60,698 nucleotides of DNA from an uncultured Oscillospiraceae bacterium (GCA_934567355.1 CAKTJC010000016.1:1-60698); one strand, 5' to 3'; numbered from the stretch's first letter, positions 28,257 through 37,881 are shown. Numbers and translations: made by a program. The notes: a model not told the origin generated them from the letters alone.

Positions 28257-30374
28257 TCAGCCGACCTGGTTCTCGTAGGTGAACACGTCGCTGGCGGCTT
28301 CCATTTCAAAGTAGGCCTCCAGAATGTCCTGCGCCACAGGAGCCAACCAACTTCCGTGAGCGACCTTCTCACCATAGATGGCCACGGCAACCTCCGGATC
28401 CTCCATGGGTGCAAAGCAGATGAATGCGCCATGGTCAGAGCCGCCGGAGGAGTGCTCCGCAGTACCCGTCTTTGCGCAGACTGCCACGGGGAAGGTTTTC
28501 GGATCTTCGTGTCCGCCGAAGTACTTGTTTGCAGTGCCGCCAATATCGGTAATGACCTTGCGCATGCCGGTGATATACATCTCGTAGGTGTCATAGGAGA
28601 TGTCCATCTTGCTGACGACTTCCGGCTCGTTCTGCTTGATCAGCGTCCGATAGTCGGAGGAAGCTACCCGGTTGAGGAAGGTGGCGCGGTAGCGGGTGCC
28701 CCGGTTTGCCAGGGTGCAGGCATACACGCACAGCTGCAGGGGGGAGTAACGGTTCTCGGACTGACCGATGGCGGTCAGAATACGGTCACCTGCGTTCCAG
28801 GTGGCATCGGGGCCGGTGTAGGAGGCCGCCTTACTGGTGGGGTTGGAGCGCCAGCCGATCTTCTCCGTCAGCTCGATGCCGGTGGGCTCGCCCAGGCCGA
28901 AGCCCTTGGCGGTCTCGTCCATCATCTGCCAGGTGAGCCGGTAGCCCAGCTCGTAGAAGAAATAGTTGCAGGAGACCTTCAGCGCATCCGTGGCGTCGAT
29001 GGTGCCGTGGGTGGCGTACACGGAGGAGTACAGCAAGCATTTGGGGTTAAAGCCTTCGCCTAGCTCAGTGAATACGCCCTTATCCTGAATGGTTTCCATA
29101 TAGTCAAGAATTCGCTTGCCCTTTGAGTTGACGTTCTCCATGGCGGAAACCAGAGTGCACATCTTGAAGGTGGAGCCGGGGGCGTAGTTTGCGCCGAAGG
29201 CACGGTTGAAAAAGGGCTTGAGGGGATCTTCCATGATGTCGTTCCAGTCCTCGTTCATGGTCGCCAGATTAAAGGTGGGATAGCTAGCACAGGCCAGGAT
29301 CTCACCGGTCTTCACCTTCATGACAATGACGGCGGCGCCCTCCGCATCCAAGCCCGTGTCATCGCCCTCGGCGGTGTTGATTTCGGGGTTGACCAGATCT
29401 TTCATGGCCTGAGCCAGGGAATCCTCGGCTATCTTTTGCAGCGTAATATCAATGGTGGTTTCCACGTTGTTTCCGGCGATGGGCTCCTTGCCCTCCAGAT
29501 AGTACTGCTCGACAATTGCACCGTCCTTGGAAACCACGTCCATACGGCTGCCGTCGATGCCGTGGAGGTATTCCTCGAAGGCCTCTTCAAAGCCGGACTG
29601 GCCGATATAGGCATCCATGGCGTAGCCCTGATCCTTGTATTTCGCCCAGTCGTCGTCATCCATGCCGCCCATGTAGCCCAGAATGTGGGCGGCATAGGTG
29701 GTGTGGTATTCCCGGACGGTGGAGGATTCCACCATCAGTCCCGGCGTGTTCAGCTCCAGAATGGCTGAAAGGTTTTCGCTGGAAACGTCTTCAATGAAGG
29801 TATAGTTTGCCAGATTGGTCACGCCGCGCAGGTCAAATTCATAGCGCAGGCCGATGACGCCCCGGGCTTCCTCGTCCGTCCATTCCTCCGGCAGCTCATA
29901 GCGCTGGCGCATGCGCTCCATCAGCAGCGGGGCGGTGATGTCGGGGTCGAGACCCCAGTCCACCATGAATGCCTGATAATACCGCTGCCAGGAAGCATTG
30001 TAGCTGTCCAGGGTGTACTCAAAGGGGCGGGTGGCAGTGACGGGGAAATGGTCGTTATGACTGACGCCCAGTTCCTCGCACTTTTTCAGCAGGTCGTACA
30101 GATACTGATTGCGGTTATCTGCGGACTTGATAACGTAGTGGTTGAACACCAGGTCATAGCTGGCGCGGTTGCCCACCAGCACGTTGCCGTTGCGATCCAG
30201 AATGTCGCCCCGGGCGGCACGGACGGTGGTGATGGTGGAGTAGGTTGTTGCGTTGTTGGTATTACCGTTGGTTTCAATGATCTGTAGGGAAAAGAGCTTC
30301 GTTGCGTAGAGAAACAGGACAAAGCCAAAAATGCCCAGCAGCACATACGACCGAAAACGGGTCATTCTTTCCAT
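28257..30374 (-). CDS. mrdA: Penicillin-binding protein 2 (elongasome transpeptidase)
   Basis: This 705-residue class B PBP cross-links peptidoglycan for lateral growth. It has an N-terminal membrane anchor (about 8-27), the pedestal with RAARGDILDRNG, and a transpeptidase domain with the active-site SxxK in PGSTFKM (about 397), SCN, and KTGTAE (about 635). The gene overlaps mreD by 13 bp and lies last in the run U32-maf-mreC-mreD-mrdA. Length fits PBP2 and not the shorter SpoVD/FtsI forms with PASTA repeats. Confidence 0.93.
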   Translation of the reverse strand: MERMTRFRSYVLLGIFGFVLFLYATKLFSLQIIETNGNTNNATTYSTITTVRAARGDILDRNGNVLVGNRASYDLVFNHYVIKSADNRNQYLYDLLKKCEELGVSHNDHFPVTATRPFEYTLDSYNASWQRYYQAFMVDWGLDPDITAPLLMERMRQRYELPEEWTDEEARGVIGLRYEFDLRGVTNLANYTFIEDVSSENLSAILELNTPGLMVESSTVREYHTTYAAHILGYMGGMDDDDWAKYKDQGYAMDAYIGQSGFEEAFEEYLHGIDGSRMDVVSKDGAIVEQYYLEGKEPIAGNNVETTIDITLQKIAEDSLAQAMKDLVNPEINTAEGDDTGLDAEGAAVIVMKVKTGEILACASYPTFNLATMNEDWNDIMEDPLKPFFNRAFGANYAPGSTFKMCTLVSAMENVNSKGKRILDYMETIQDKGVFTELGEGFNPKCLLYSSVYATHGTIDATDALKVSCNYFFYELGYRLTWQMMDETAKGFGLGEPTGIELTEKIGWRSNPTSKAASYTGPDATWNAGDRILTAIGQSENRYSPLQLCVYACTLANRGTRYRATFLNRVASSDYRTLIKQNEPEVVSKMDISYDTYEMYITGMRKVITDIGGTANKYFGGHEDPKTFPVAVCAKTGTAEHSSGGSDHGAFICFAPMEDPEVAVAIYGEKVAHGSWLAPVAQDILEAYFEMEAASDVFTYENQVG

Positions 30375-31048
30375 GTGTAGCCTCCAATTTGACCAATGCG
30401 ATAGATAAGTGCGTAAAGCGGGAACATCACGGCCACGGTGAGCACCCCGGTGACAAAGAAGCGGGGGAACCGATACCAGCGGGTCAGACCCAGGAACATT
30501 CCTGCAATGTAGAGCCCCAGCTCATAGCCCATGGCAGCCAGCCCGGCGCACAGGACGATGGAGCCGCGGCTGCGGCGCCAGACTGCCTGCCGCAGCAGGG
30601 ATGCCAGCAGCCCAAGCACCGTCAGCATGCCCACGCTGTAGGGGCCGGGAGCGGAGCCGGAGAAATAGAAAACGGTGGATGCGATCAGGATGAACACGCT
30701 GCCCACATTGCAGCCCTCGATCACGGTGATCAGCAGCATGGCCGATACCGCCAGGTCGGTGGTCGCGCCGAAGATGGACACTCGGCTCATGATGGAATCC
30801 TGCACCACCAGGCACAGAATGCACACGCCGATGTACGCTGCCCACCGCAGCAGCTGCAGCCACTGCAGATGGGTAAAATGCAGGGGCTTGAACAGGCTGA
30901 CCCGGCGGCCGTCCGGCCTGAATTCGGGATAGAAGCTTCTGCGCACCCGCTTGAGCTTCTGCCGTGGCTTCGGCCTGGCGGCGGGGCGCTTGGCTGGGCG
31001 CTTGGCGGCAGCCTTGCGGGGGCGGCGGGAATTGCTTTCATTCGCCAT
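30362..31048 (-). CDS. mreD: Rod shape-determining protein MreD
   Basis: This 228-residue membrane protein of the elongasome has about five hydrophobic segments from residue 65 on. The N-terminal 45 or so residues are an unusually long, Lys/Arg/Pro-rich cytoplasmic tail, longer than in typical MreD (about 160-170 residues in all). Assignment rests on its position between mreC and PBP2 and on the membrane pattern. It begins 10 bp after mreC. Confidence 0.85.
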   Translation of the reverse strand: MANESNSRRPRKAAAKRPAKRPAARPKPRQKLKRVRRSFYPEFRPDGRRVSLFKPLHFTHLQWLQLLRWAAYIGVCILCLVVQDSIMSRVSIFGATTDLAVSAMLLITVIEGCNVGSVFILIASTVFYFSGSAPGPYSVGMLTVLGLLASLLRQAVWRRSRGSIVLCAGLAAMGYELGLYIAGMFLGLTRWYRFPRFFVTGVLTVAVMFPLYALIYRIGQIGGYTWKE

Positions 31049-31058
31049 CAGTGCATCC

Positions 31059-31889
31059 TCACTCTGTCTGGAAGTTTGTTACGATGAAGATCTGCTCCAG
31101 GGAGCTGATGTCCGCCGCAGGCTGCAGCACGGCATACTTTGCCACGCCGGTCTCCTTGAAGCCGGCATCCACCACCTGCCCCAGGATCAGGCCGCGGGGA
31201 TACACGGTGGAACCGGAGGTGACCACCTGATCCTTGTTCCGGATAATGGAGGAGGAGGGAAGGTAGTCCATCTGCAGGAATTTTTCGTTGCCCTCAATAT
31301 AGCCGCCGCTGACCATTCCGTTGTAGCCGGAGGTGGTGATGGTAGCGGAAATTTCCAGCGTGGAATCCAGCACCGTTTTCACCACGGCAAAGTTGGGGCC
31401 AACCTGGGTGACCAGGCCGACCACCTCGCCGATGTCGGTAATGGCGACCATGTTTTCGGCGATACCGGCATTGCTGCCGCGGTTGATGGTGACGGTATTC
31501 GACCAGTCGGTGGAGCTCCAGCCGATGATATAGGCGTCCACTTCATCGTAGGTCTCGTGCGTCTCCTTGAAGCTCAGCTTGTTGCGCAGACGGGCGTTTT
31601 CACGCTCGGTGGCATCGGCCTGACGGGCGACATCCTCCATGTTTGCCAGCTGCTCCTTCAGCGCGGCGTTCTCCGCCTCCAGCGCTTCGTAGCGGAACAT
31701 GTAGCTGTAATACCGTTCGGCGGTTTTGGTCAGGGAGGTAGCCGCCGCCCGGAAGGGAGCAAGCACACCCTGCACCATCAGCTCGGGAACACTCCGGTTG
31801 GTCAGTCCCGCCATGACCGCCAGCGCGGCGGTGAGCAGCACGGCGATAATGATGATGATCTTCAGTTTTGTGCTGAATAAATTGCGCAT
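31059..31889 (-). CDS. mreC: Rod shape-determining protein MreC
   Basis: This 276-residue protein has one N-terminal membrane helix (about 9-28), a coiled coil (about 65-105, rich in E, A and L), and the beta-rich outer domain (INRGSNAGIAENM, VVGLVTQVGP, VTSGSTVYPRGLILG) by which MreC binds PBP2. MreB itself is not in the window. It starts 1 bp after maf. Confidence 0.95.
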   Translation of the reverse strand: MRNLFSTKLKIIIIIAVLLTAALAVMAGLTNRSVPELMVQGVLAPFRAAATSLTKTAERYYSYMFRYEALEAENAALKEQLANMEDVARQADATERENARLRNKLSFKETHETYDEVDAYIIGWSSTDWSNTVTINRGSNAGIAENMVAITDIGEVVGLVTQVGPNFAVVKTVLDSTLEISATITTSGYNGMVSGGYIEGNEKFLQMDYLPSSSIIRNKDQVVTSGSTVYPRGLILGQVVDAGFKETGVAKYAVLQPAADISSLEQIFIVTNFQTE

Positions 31890-31890
31890 G

Positions 31891-32457
31891 TTACCCCTCC
31901 CAGACGCCGAAGCTGCGCAGAACCGTCCCCAGATGGCAGACGGGCAGCCCCATCACATTGTAGTAGTCCCCCCGGATACCGGGGCAGAAGAGCGCCGCGC
32001 CGCCCTGGATGCCGTAGGCTCCGGCTTTGTCCATGGGCTCGCCGGTATCCACATAGCGCTCGATCTCCCGGTCGCTCAGCGGGCGGAAGGTCAGGGTGGT
32101 GATCTCGGTGAAGGTCTCCCTGGCGTCGTCCGTCAGCACGGTGCAGCCGGTCATCACCTGGTGCTCCCTGCCGGAGAGCAGATGCAGCATCCGGATGGCA
32201 TCCTCCCGGCTGTGGGGCTTTCCCAGAACCTTCCCTTCGCACACCACAATGGTGTCGGCGGCGATCACCACATCCCCCGGCTGCCGGGCAATGGCCAGCG
32301 CCTTGCAGGCGCTGACCTGCGCCACCTCGTCACAGGGCGACTTTGCCGGATCCATGGTCTCGTCAATATCCGCCGCATGGACGGTAAAGGGAATGCCGAA
32401 TAAGCTCAGCAGCTCCCGCCGCCGCGGCGACCCGGAGGCTAAAATCAGGTGTTTCAT
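31891..32457 (-). CDS. maf: Maf-family nucleotide pyrophosphatase
   Basis: This 188-residue protein belongs to the Maf/YhdE house-cleaning family, which hydrolyses dTTP/UTP or modified nucleotides. It starts with LILASGSPRRRELL and has VIAADTIVV and GAYGIQGGAALF, the conserved active-site blocks. The open frame begins 21 codons earlier, but family starts match MKHLILAS at 32457. Maf next to mreBCD is the usual arrangement in Gram-positives. Confidence 0.95.
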   Translation of the reverse strand: MKHLILASGSPRRRELLSLFGIPFTVHAADIDETMDPAKSPCDEVAQVSACKALAIARQPGDVVIAADTIVVCEGKVLGKPHSREDAIRMLHLLSGREHQVMTGCTVLTDDARETFTEITTLTFRPLSDREIERYVDTGEPMDKAGAYGIQGGAALFCPGIRGDYYNVMGLPVCHLGTVLRSFGVWEG

Positions 32458-32532
32458 GTTTAAGTACCTCGTAAGAAAATGTTTCAGGCAGAGAACGCAG
32501 ATCCCCCTGAAAAGGAGCACTTTTTGGGAGGA

Positions 32533-34614
32533 TCACTCCACACCCCGCAGGTACAAGCCCCGGGTGCAGAAGCCGGGCTCGAAGGGGGTGGGGCTCACGT
32601 ACTCGTTGAGAACGCGGTTGACCTCGCGGCTGTTTTCCGTGGTGAAATACAGCCGGATCGCCCATAGCCCCAGCCGCGCCAGGTCGTTTTGCCGATCCAG
32701 CCAGCTGAGCTTCTTGCCGTTGAGCAGCACACTGCGGCAGCTGCTGCCGTCCTTGATGATGGGGAACTCCGCGCCGGTGCGGTCGGTGAGCTTGGTAAGC
32801 GCAGCGCCGCAGCTGCATTCGCCGGTGCGATTACGGATCAGGCAATGCTCCGTGACCATCAGCGGCAGCCGCCCGTAGGCAAAGATCTCCGTGGGAACGG
32901 CCTTGCTCACATCCCGGATCTGGGGGAGGGTCATTTCAAAGCTGAGGCAGACGGAGGCGATCTCCATCTTTTGCAGCAGGTTCACAGCGGCGGAATTGAA
33001 GGCGTTCAGGCCAAAGTCGCCGTGCATCCGCATTCCGGCCTCCTTGGCGGGAATGATCAGCCCATAGTTGCCCACCAGTACATCCCGGATGCCCCAATTT
33101 CGCACCTGCTCCATGGCGGCGCGCAGCTGGGGCAGCTCCCCGTCGTGGACGATCCGGGGCAGCACGGCGGCAACCCTGCCCCGCTTGCCCAGGGTCTGGC
33201 AGAGGGCGGCATCCTCGGTGAGCAGGTGAATGGGCACATAGAGCATTGCCGTTTCCGTATTCACCAGGGCGGGGGTCAGCTGCTCCCGGGTAGTGACCTG
33301 GATGGTCAGGCCGGGGAGCTTGGTATTGCCGCGATAGTTGGGCACCTGCTTTGCCGCCCGCAGGGTGCGCTCCCTGGTTCTGGCACGGATGGCGGTGAGC
33401 TGGTTGAGCAGCTCCCGGCGCATGGCGTTGACGGCGGAGGCGGGGACGGTCAGACCGGGATCAATGTGCGTGCGGATCTCGGTGCAGCGATAGGGAGTGC
33501 CGCCGGTTTTGGACAGCCACTGGCTGAGCACCTGCCCGGAAAGGGCGACGTTATTTGCCAGCACCGGCTTGGGGCCTGCAACGCTGCAGGTGCGCCCCTC
33601 TGGGTCGGTGACGGTGAGGGCGCTGCCATCCACCGTAATGGCGCACCGGAACTGAATATCCACCAGGGATGTTTCGCCGGATTCATAGCTCTGCCGGGCG
33701 CGCTGGAGCCAGTGCGCATCCTCCCGCGTATCCTCCCGGGTGCCGAACATCTTCTGATCGACGCGGTTTGTATAATAGCCGTTGGTGAAGCCCTGACGGT
33801 TGAAGGAGGTGTAAAGCTCGTCCATCATCTCCTGGGTCACCTGCCCGTCATCGATGGCCTTGCGGTAGACGCCGGTGACGGTGGCCACATATTCCGGCCG
33901 CTTCATCCGCCCCTCCAGCTTCAGGGAGGCGACGCCCATTTCCTCCAGTTCCTTGACATAGTGAACAAGGCAATTGTCCTTCAGGCTCAGGGGATAGCGG
34001 CTCTCCCAGCGGCCGTAGCCGTAGCTCTGGCGGCAGGGCTGGGCACAGCGCCCCCGGTTGCCGGAGCGTCCGCCGATCATGGCGGAAAGATAGCACTGCC
34101 CGGAATAGCACATGCACAGCGCCCCGTGGCCGAACACCTCAATCTCAATGGGAGAATTCTGGCAGATGTAGCGGATCTCCTCCCGGCTCAGCTCCCGGCT
34201 CAGCACCACCCGCTTCATGCCAAGGGCAGCGCACAGCTGCACGCCGGGCAGGGAATGGACGGTCAGCTGGGTGGAGCCGTGTACCGGCACCTCCGGCGCG
34301 ATCTGGCGGCACAGCTGGGCAACGCCCAGATCCTGCACAATGAATGCGTCCACGCCCAGCTCCGCCGTCCTGCGGATCAGCTCGGAGACGGCCTTGAACT
34401 CCCGGTCGGCGACCAGGGTGTTCAGCGTCAGGTGAACATCCACACCCCGGACATGGCAGTATTTCAGCGCCTCGCCCAGCGTTTCCAATGTGAAATTTTT
34501 CGCGCCCTGGCGGGCATTAAAGGTTCCGATGCCGAGATACACGGCATTTGCGCCGTTTTGAACGGCGGCTCTCAGCGCCTCCATGGAGCCGGCGGGGGAA
34601 AGTAATTCCAGCAT
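32533..34614 (-). CDS. U32-family protein (RlhA/YhbU-like)
   Basis: This 693-residue protein begins with the U32 TIM-barrel signature (ELLSPAGSMEALRAAVQNGANAVYLG) and has the Cys cluster CMCYSGQCYLSAMIGGRSGNRG plus CAQPC, typical of the iron-sulfur proteins of this family. A DUF3656-like region follows. Characterised members hydroxylate 23S rRNA (RlhA) or tRNA (TrhP), so the old name 'collagenase/peptidase' is likely wrong for it. It heads the shape operon on the minus strand with its own promoter. Confidence 0.9.
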   Translation of the reverse strand: MLELLSPAGSMEALRAAVQNGANAVYLGIGTFNARQGAKNFTLETLGEALKYCHVRGVDVHLTLNTLVADREFKAVSELIRRTAELGVDAFIVQDLGVAQLCRQIAPEVPVHGSTQLTVHSLPGVQLCAALGMKRVVLSRELSREEIRYICQNSPIEIEVFGHGALCMCYSGQCYLSAMIGGRSGNRGRCAQPCRQSYGYGRWESRYPLSLKDNCLVHYVKELEEMGVASLKLEGRMKRPEYVATVTGVYRKAIDDGQVTQEMMDELYTSFNRQGFTNGYYTNRVDQKMFGTREDTREDAHWLQRARQSYESGETSLVDIQFRCAITVDGSALTVTDPEGRTCSVAGPKPVLANNVALSGQVLSQWLSKTGGTPYRCTEIRTHIDPGLTVPASAVNAMRRELLNQLTAIRARTRERTLRAAKQVPNYRGNTKLPGLTIQVTTREQLTPALVNTETAMLYVPIHLLTEDAALCQTLGKRGRVAAVLPRIVHDGELPQLRAAMEQVRNWGIRDVLVGNYGLIIPAKEAGMRMHGDFGLNAFNSAAVNLLQKMEIASVCLSFEMTLPQIRDVSKAVPTEIFAYGRLPLMVTEHCLIRNRTGECSCGAALTKLTDRTGAEFPIIKDGSSCRSVLLNGKKLSWLDRQNDLARLGLWAIRLYFTTENSREVNRVLNEYVSPTPFEPGFCTRGLYLRGVE

Positions 34615-34646
34615 ATATTTTCTCTCCGTATGGTATACTTAAACAC

Positions 34647-34675
34647 ATTATAGCACAGTCCCGGCGATATTTCCA
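34647..34675 (-). promoter_or_regulatory. Promoter of the U32-maf-mreCD-mrdA run
   Basis: Minus-strand TGGAAA, 17-nt spacer, TATAAT with extended TGC. It lies about 35 bp before the start codon. Confidence 0.6.
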
Positions 34676-34744
34676 CCCATTGAGCGGTATTTCATGAAAA
34701 ATTCATGTTTCCTTTTTGAGGAAATTAAAGAGTGCCTCGCAGAG

Positions 34745-35017
34745 TTCGCTGCTGGTAAGCAGCGAATAAAATCAAATCATTTTCGGCCGCGACATGCGCG
34801 TGGACGAAAATACAGCTCAGGCTGCAAGTCTAGCGCCGCAGCGCTGTGCAGAGCGCAACCGCCGAAGGCGGCTCTTAGCGCGGGGCAGTGCGAGTTGTGC
34901 GCCTTTGGCGCGCAAGGAGTGCGCGCGGCAGACTGCAAAAGTTTGTCGGGAAAGCCCGTTAGGGGTTTCCCGACAGCCTGAGACCGCCCGCAGGCGGCCT
35001 TTTGGGTTGAGTCTCAG
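34745..35017. other. Highly structured intergenic region, possible ncRNA or repeat
   Basis: About 270 bp between two minus-strand genes hold a series of stem-loops: 34745-34766 (9 bp, loop GGTA), 34779-34811 (ATTTTCG/CGAAAAT), 34859-34871, 34895-34915 (9 bp), 34945-34974 (12 bp, loop GTTA) and 34984-34997 followed by CCTTTT. An outer CTGAGAC/GTCTCAG pair (34978-34984 with 35011-35017) reaches into the end of the PstS-like gene. The short open frames in it resemble no protein. No tRNA, tmRNA, RNase P or SRP signature was found. Confidence 0.5.
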
Positions 35018-37308
35018 TCGCTGCCGCCCATGCCGTAGTAGGGGTAGCAGAAAATAAGCGTTCCGTCCAGACGGTAGCAGCGGAATGCCCAGTCGTCGGT
35101 GACGGTGACGTGGCCGTCCTGCAGATCCGGATTTCCGTTGATGCGCAGCAGCTCGGTCTGGAAATCGTCCCGCATGAGGATGGTTTCGCCGTAGAAGCCA
35201 TAGGGACTGTTGCAGACGATATACGGCGTCCCGGTAAAGGCATCGGTGCAGCAGTACGAATTGCTGAATCTGCTGTCCAGCACATTGAGCTCCAGGTCAA
35301 CGGCGGTGCTCTCCGCCTCGGGGTTAACGATGTAGATGATCTTGCCCACCCGATAGCCGTAGGACGCATCGGGGAAGCCGCGACTGAGGTGGTCGGCTGC
35401 GCGGTGAATGGTGACGCCGCCGTCCCGGCTGTTTTCTATGAAGATCCCCTCGCCCTGGTATTCCCAATCGACGGGAATGTCGTCGTAGAGCAGCCGCCCC
35501 TGGTCGGAGTAGATCTTGCAGGTGTCGCCCCGCACGACCCGGAAGGCATCCCCGGTGCAGTAGCCCGCTTCGTCGTAATCCCATTCAAAATCAACGCCGG
35601 AGCGATCCACGATGAAATCCCGGCTGTCGGTCATGATGCGGTAGAAACGGTCACAGAGGTATGTGAAGCTGTAGTCCCCCAGCGCAGGGTCGATCAGGGG
35701 CGTCAGATCGGAGAAGTAAAGCGTAGCGTTCCAGTTCGAATCGTAGAAGCAGACCAGGCCGTTGGAGTCCAGCCCGAGATAATTGCCCGATTCCGCCAGA
35801 ATATCACCGTTGCCATTCAGAAGAATGTGGCGGGGATTTTCACCCTGGGGGTATGCAGCGGTGTCCATGCAGACGGTGAGGGAGCCGTAGGTCTCTACGG
35901 GCAGGTAAACCTTGCCGTCAAAGGAAAAGTCTTCCTGGGTTTTCAGCAGGTTCAGTTCACTGTCAAAAAGGTCGAATTCCGTCTGCTGTTCATTGCGGAT
36001 GGCCAGCAGCTTATCGCCGATGGAGTAGAATTCCAGGTAGCACAGGCCGGAGGCGTAGCTGCCGTCCTTGGCAATATAGCCGGTGCTCCCATCCTCGCCT
36101 ATCACGACCCAGAAATAGTCCTCACCGTCGGAGCCGTCGCCGCTGAACCGCACGATGGAGCTATAGATGGGGTCTGTGATCAGCTCCCCCTTGTGGGTAT
36201 AAAAGCCCATTGGTCTATTCAGCGCAAAGTCATACTCGCTGCCCTCATATTCGTAATCCGCATAGAGCGGGGCGCCGCAATAGGGGTAGATATTGCCGTA
36301 GTCGCTGCGCGGCTCAAAGCGGTCGTGGAGGCAGTCAAACTCGGTAAACAGGGCGCTCTGGCCGCCGTTGGGGGTGTAGTTTGTGTAATCGGCGGCAACA
36401 TTGCTGCCGCTCTGCGGCGCTTCCCCGGCGGCATAGACGGGCACATAGCCCTCCAGCTCCAGCAGCCGCTGCCCCGCGTCGCTGAGCAGCCAGTCGTACA
36501 GAATGCGCTGGGACGAGTCCCGGGGTGCGTCGGCGGAAATGCAGGCATAGTAACCGTTGATGAAGGGGTAACTCTCATCCTGCAGCGTGGGAGCGCAGGG
36601 GGTGATGCCGTCGATTTGCAGGATCTTCAGCCCGGAGGCCATCTGCATATCGGCAGCGTAGTAGTAAACCGTGTAGCCAATGGCGCTGGCGGAATTGTCG
36701 TAGGTTTTTACCGCCTCGATCAGCTGCGCCATCTCCCCGGGCACCATGGTGGTTGGAACCTCCATCATTGGGATGCCGTCCATGACCAGCTTTTCCATCA
36801 TCACCTGGCTGCCGGAGGTGGCGTTGCGCTGGAATGCCTCGATGGGAAGGTCTTCGCCGCCCACTTCTGCCCAGTTGGTGATCTTGCCGGAATAGATGTC
36901 CTGCACCTGCTGCGTGGTCAGGGAACTGACGGGGTTATTTTCGTTCACCACGAACACCAGCGCTTCTTTGGCGATCTGCTCGATCTCATAGCGGAAGCTC
37001 TGCTGCTCCATTTCGTCGAACACCTGCCCTTTGGGCTCGGCGGCGATGACAATGTCACAGTCCCCGTTTGCCAGATTGCGGAAGGACTGGGTGGTGCGGT
37101 TGAAGCTGACCCGCGCGCCGGCTTCCTCCCGGCTCAGCCCCAGCAGCACGCTGGTGATGCCTGTCCCCAGGGGCACCAGCGAAGTGGAACCATCCATCCG
37201 GGGAAAATTTTCCCGGGTAAAGCAGAATGCATCCTCTGCGTGAGCACCCACGGGAAGCACACTCAGCAGCAGCGCGAGAGAAAGCACAAGGCAGAAAAAA
37301 CGTTTCAT
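35014..37308 (-). CDS. Secreted PstS-like substrate-binding protein with WG-type C-terminal repeats
   Basis: This 764-residue protein has a cleavable signal peptide (cut after VGAHA, about residue 24) with no lipobox. Residues about 30-310 look like a PstS-type phosphate/anion-binding domain (MDGSTSLVPLG, RTTQSF, NPVSSLTTQQVQDIYSGKITNW, RNATSGSQ). The rest is rich in aromatic, Asp and Gly residues in beta-hairpin units like WG repeats (GFYTHKGELITDPIYSS, GYIAKDGSYASG). No pstCAB transporter genes are adjacent. It follows thyA-folA on the same strand. A binding or sensing role at the cell surface is inferred. Confidence 0.7.
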   Translation of the reverse strand: MKRFFCLVLSLALLLSVLPVGAHAEDAFCFTRENFPRMDGSTSLVPLGTGITSVLLGLSREEAGARVSFNRTTQSFRNLANGDCDIVIAAEPKGQVFDEMEQQSFRYEIEQIAKEALVFVVNENNPVSSLTTQQVQDIYSGKITNWAEVGGEDLPIEAFQRNATSGSQVMMEKLVMDGIPMMEVPTTMVPGEMAQLIEAVKTYDNSASAIGYTVYYYAADMQMASGLKILQIDGITPCAPTLQDESYPFINGYYACISADAPRDSSQRILYDWLLSDAGQRLLELEGYVPVYAAGEAPQSGSNVAADYTNYTPNGGQSALFTEFDCLHDRFEPRSDYGNIYPYCGAPLYADYEYEGSEYDFALNRPMGFYTHKGELITDPIYSSIVRFSGDGSDGEDYFWVVIGEDGSTGYIAKDGSYASGLCYLEFYSIGDKLLAIRNEQQTEFDLFDSELNLLKTQEDFSFDGKVYLPVETYGSLTVCMDTAAYPQGENPRHILLNGNGDILAESGNYLGLDSNGLVCFYDSNWNATLYFSDLTPLIDPALGDYSFTYLCDRFYRIMTDSRDFIVDRSGVDFEWDYDEAGYCTGDAFRVVRGDTCKIYSDQGRLLYDDIPVDWEYQGEGIFIENSRDGGVTIHRAADHLSRGFPDASYGYRVGKIIYIVNPEAESTAVDLELNVLDSRFSNSYCCTDAFTGTPYIVCNSPYGFYGETILMRDDFQTELLRINGNPDLQDGHVTVTDDWAFRCYRLDGTLIFCYPYYGMGGSD

Positions 37309-37350
37309 GGCAAAGTCCTCCTTTTTGAATCCATTTTATCATATATTCTT

Positions 37351-37872
37351 TCAAAAATGTCGGAGATATTTAGAACTTAATGAAATCTTAGCTTTTTTCC
37401 TCTCGTACAGGCACATCTCGTATGCGATCCCGTTTTCCTCGCCGGATTGGAGCGTCTCTTTTAACTCCCACTGGGAATCTTCGTTCAGATTGGGGAAAAA
37501 TGTATCGCAGGGAACGGTGGTATGTACCTTGGTCACATAAGCGCGGTTGCAGAAGGGCAGCATCTGGCGGTAAACACTGCCGCCACCGATGACAAAGGCG
37601 CGTTCTGCGGTCTGTGCCAGCGCTGCCGCTTCCTCCGGGGTATGGCAGAGGGTGAAGCCGGGAATTGCCGTGTCTTGCCGGCTCAGCATCACGTTCACCC
37701 GTCCGGGCAGGGGCTGCTTACCGGGGAAATCGTCAATGGTGCGCCGCCCCACAATGACTATGGCTCCCTTGGTGGTCTGGCGGAAGAACCTGCGGTCGGC
37801 GGACAGCGCCACCGGCTGAGTGCCGCAGCAGCCAATACCCCAGTCGTCATATACAGCTACAATTAAATCCAT
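37351..37872 (-). CDS. folA: Dihydrofolate reductase
   Basis: This 173-residue enzyme reduces dihydrofolate to tetrahydrofolate. It begins with MDLIVAVYDDWGIG and has IVGRRTIDDFPG, FVIGGGSVYRQMLP and the C-terminal strand. The loop normally reading LPW is TQPVALSAD, a variant, with the active-site Asp retained. It is next to thyA, which regenerates its substrate. The last residues (SSKYLRHF) form a short extra tail. Confidence 0.92.
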   Translation of the reverse strand: MDLIVAVYDDWGIGCCGTQPVALSADRRFFRQTTKGAIVIVGRRTIDDFPGKQPLPGRVNVMLSRQDTAIPGFTLCHTPEEAAALAQTAERAFVIGGGSVYRQMLPFCNRAYVTKVHTTVPCDTFFPNLNEDSQWELKETLQSGEENGIAYEMCLYERKKAKISLSSKYLRHF

Positions 37873-37881
37873 ACCGCGTCC

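Noticed and set aside
32689..34605. 638-residue plus-strand frame opposite the U32 gene
   Set aside because: It follows the codon pattern of the U32 gene, which has clear conserved motifs.
32533..34614. Collagenase/protease function for the U32 protein
   Set aside because: The Cys cluster fits the RNA-hydroxylating U32 groups better than a protease.
34694..35057. Short plus-strand frames in the structured spacer
   Set aside because: No ribosome binding site, Arg/Ala/Cys-rich translation, and the DNA is dominated by stems.
35014..37308. True PstS of a phosphate ABC transporter
   Set aside because: No lipobox, no pstCAB neighbours and an extra 450 residues; named only as PstS-like.
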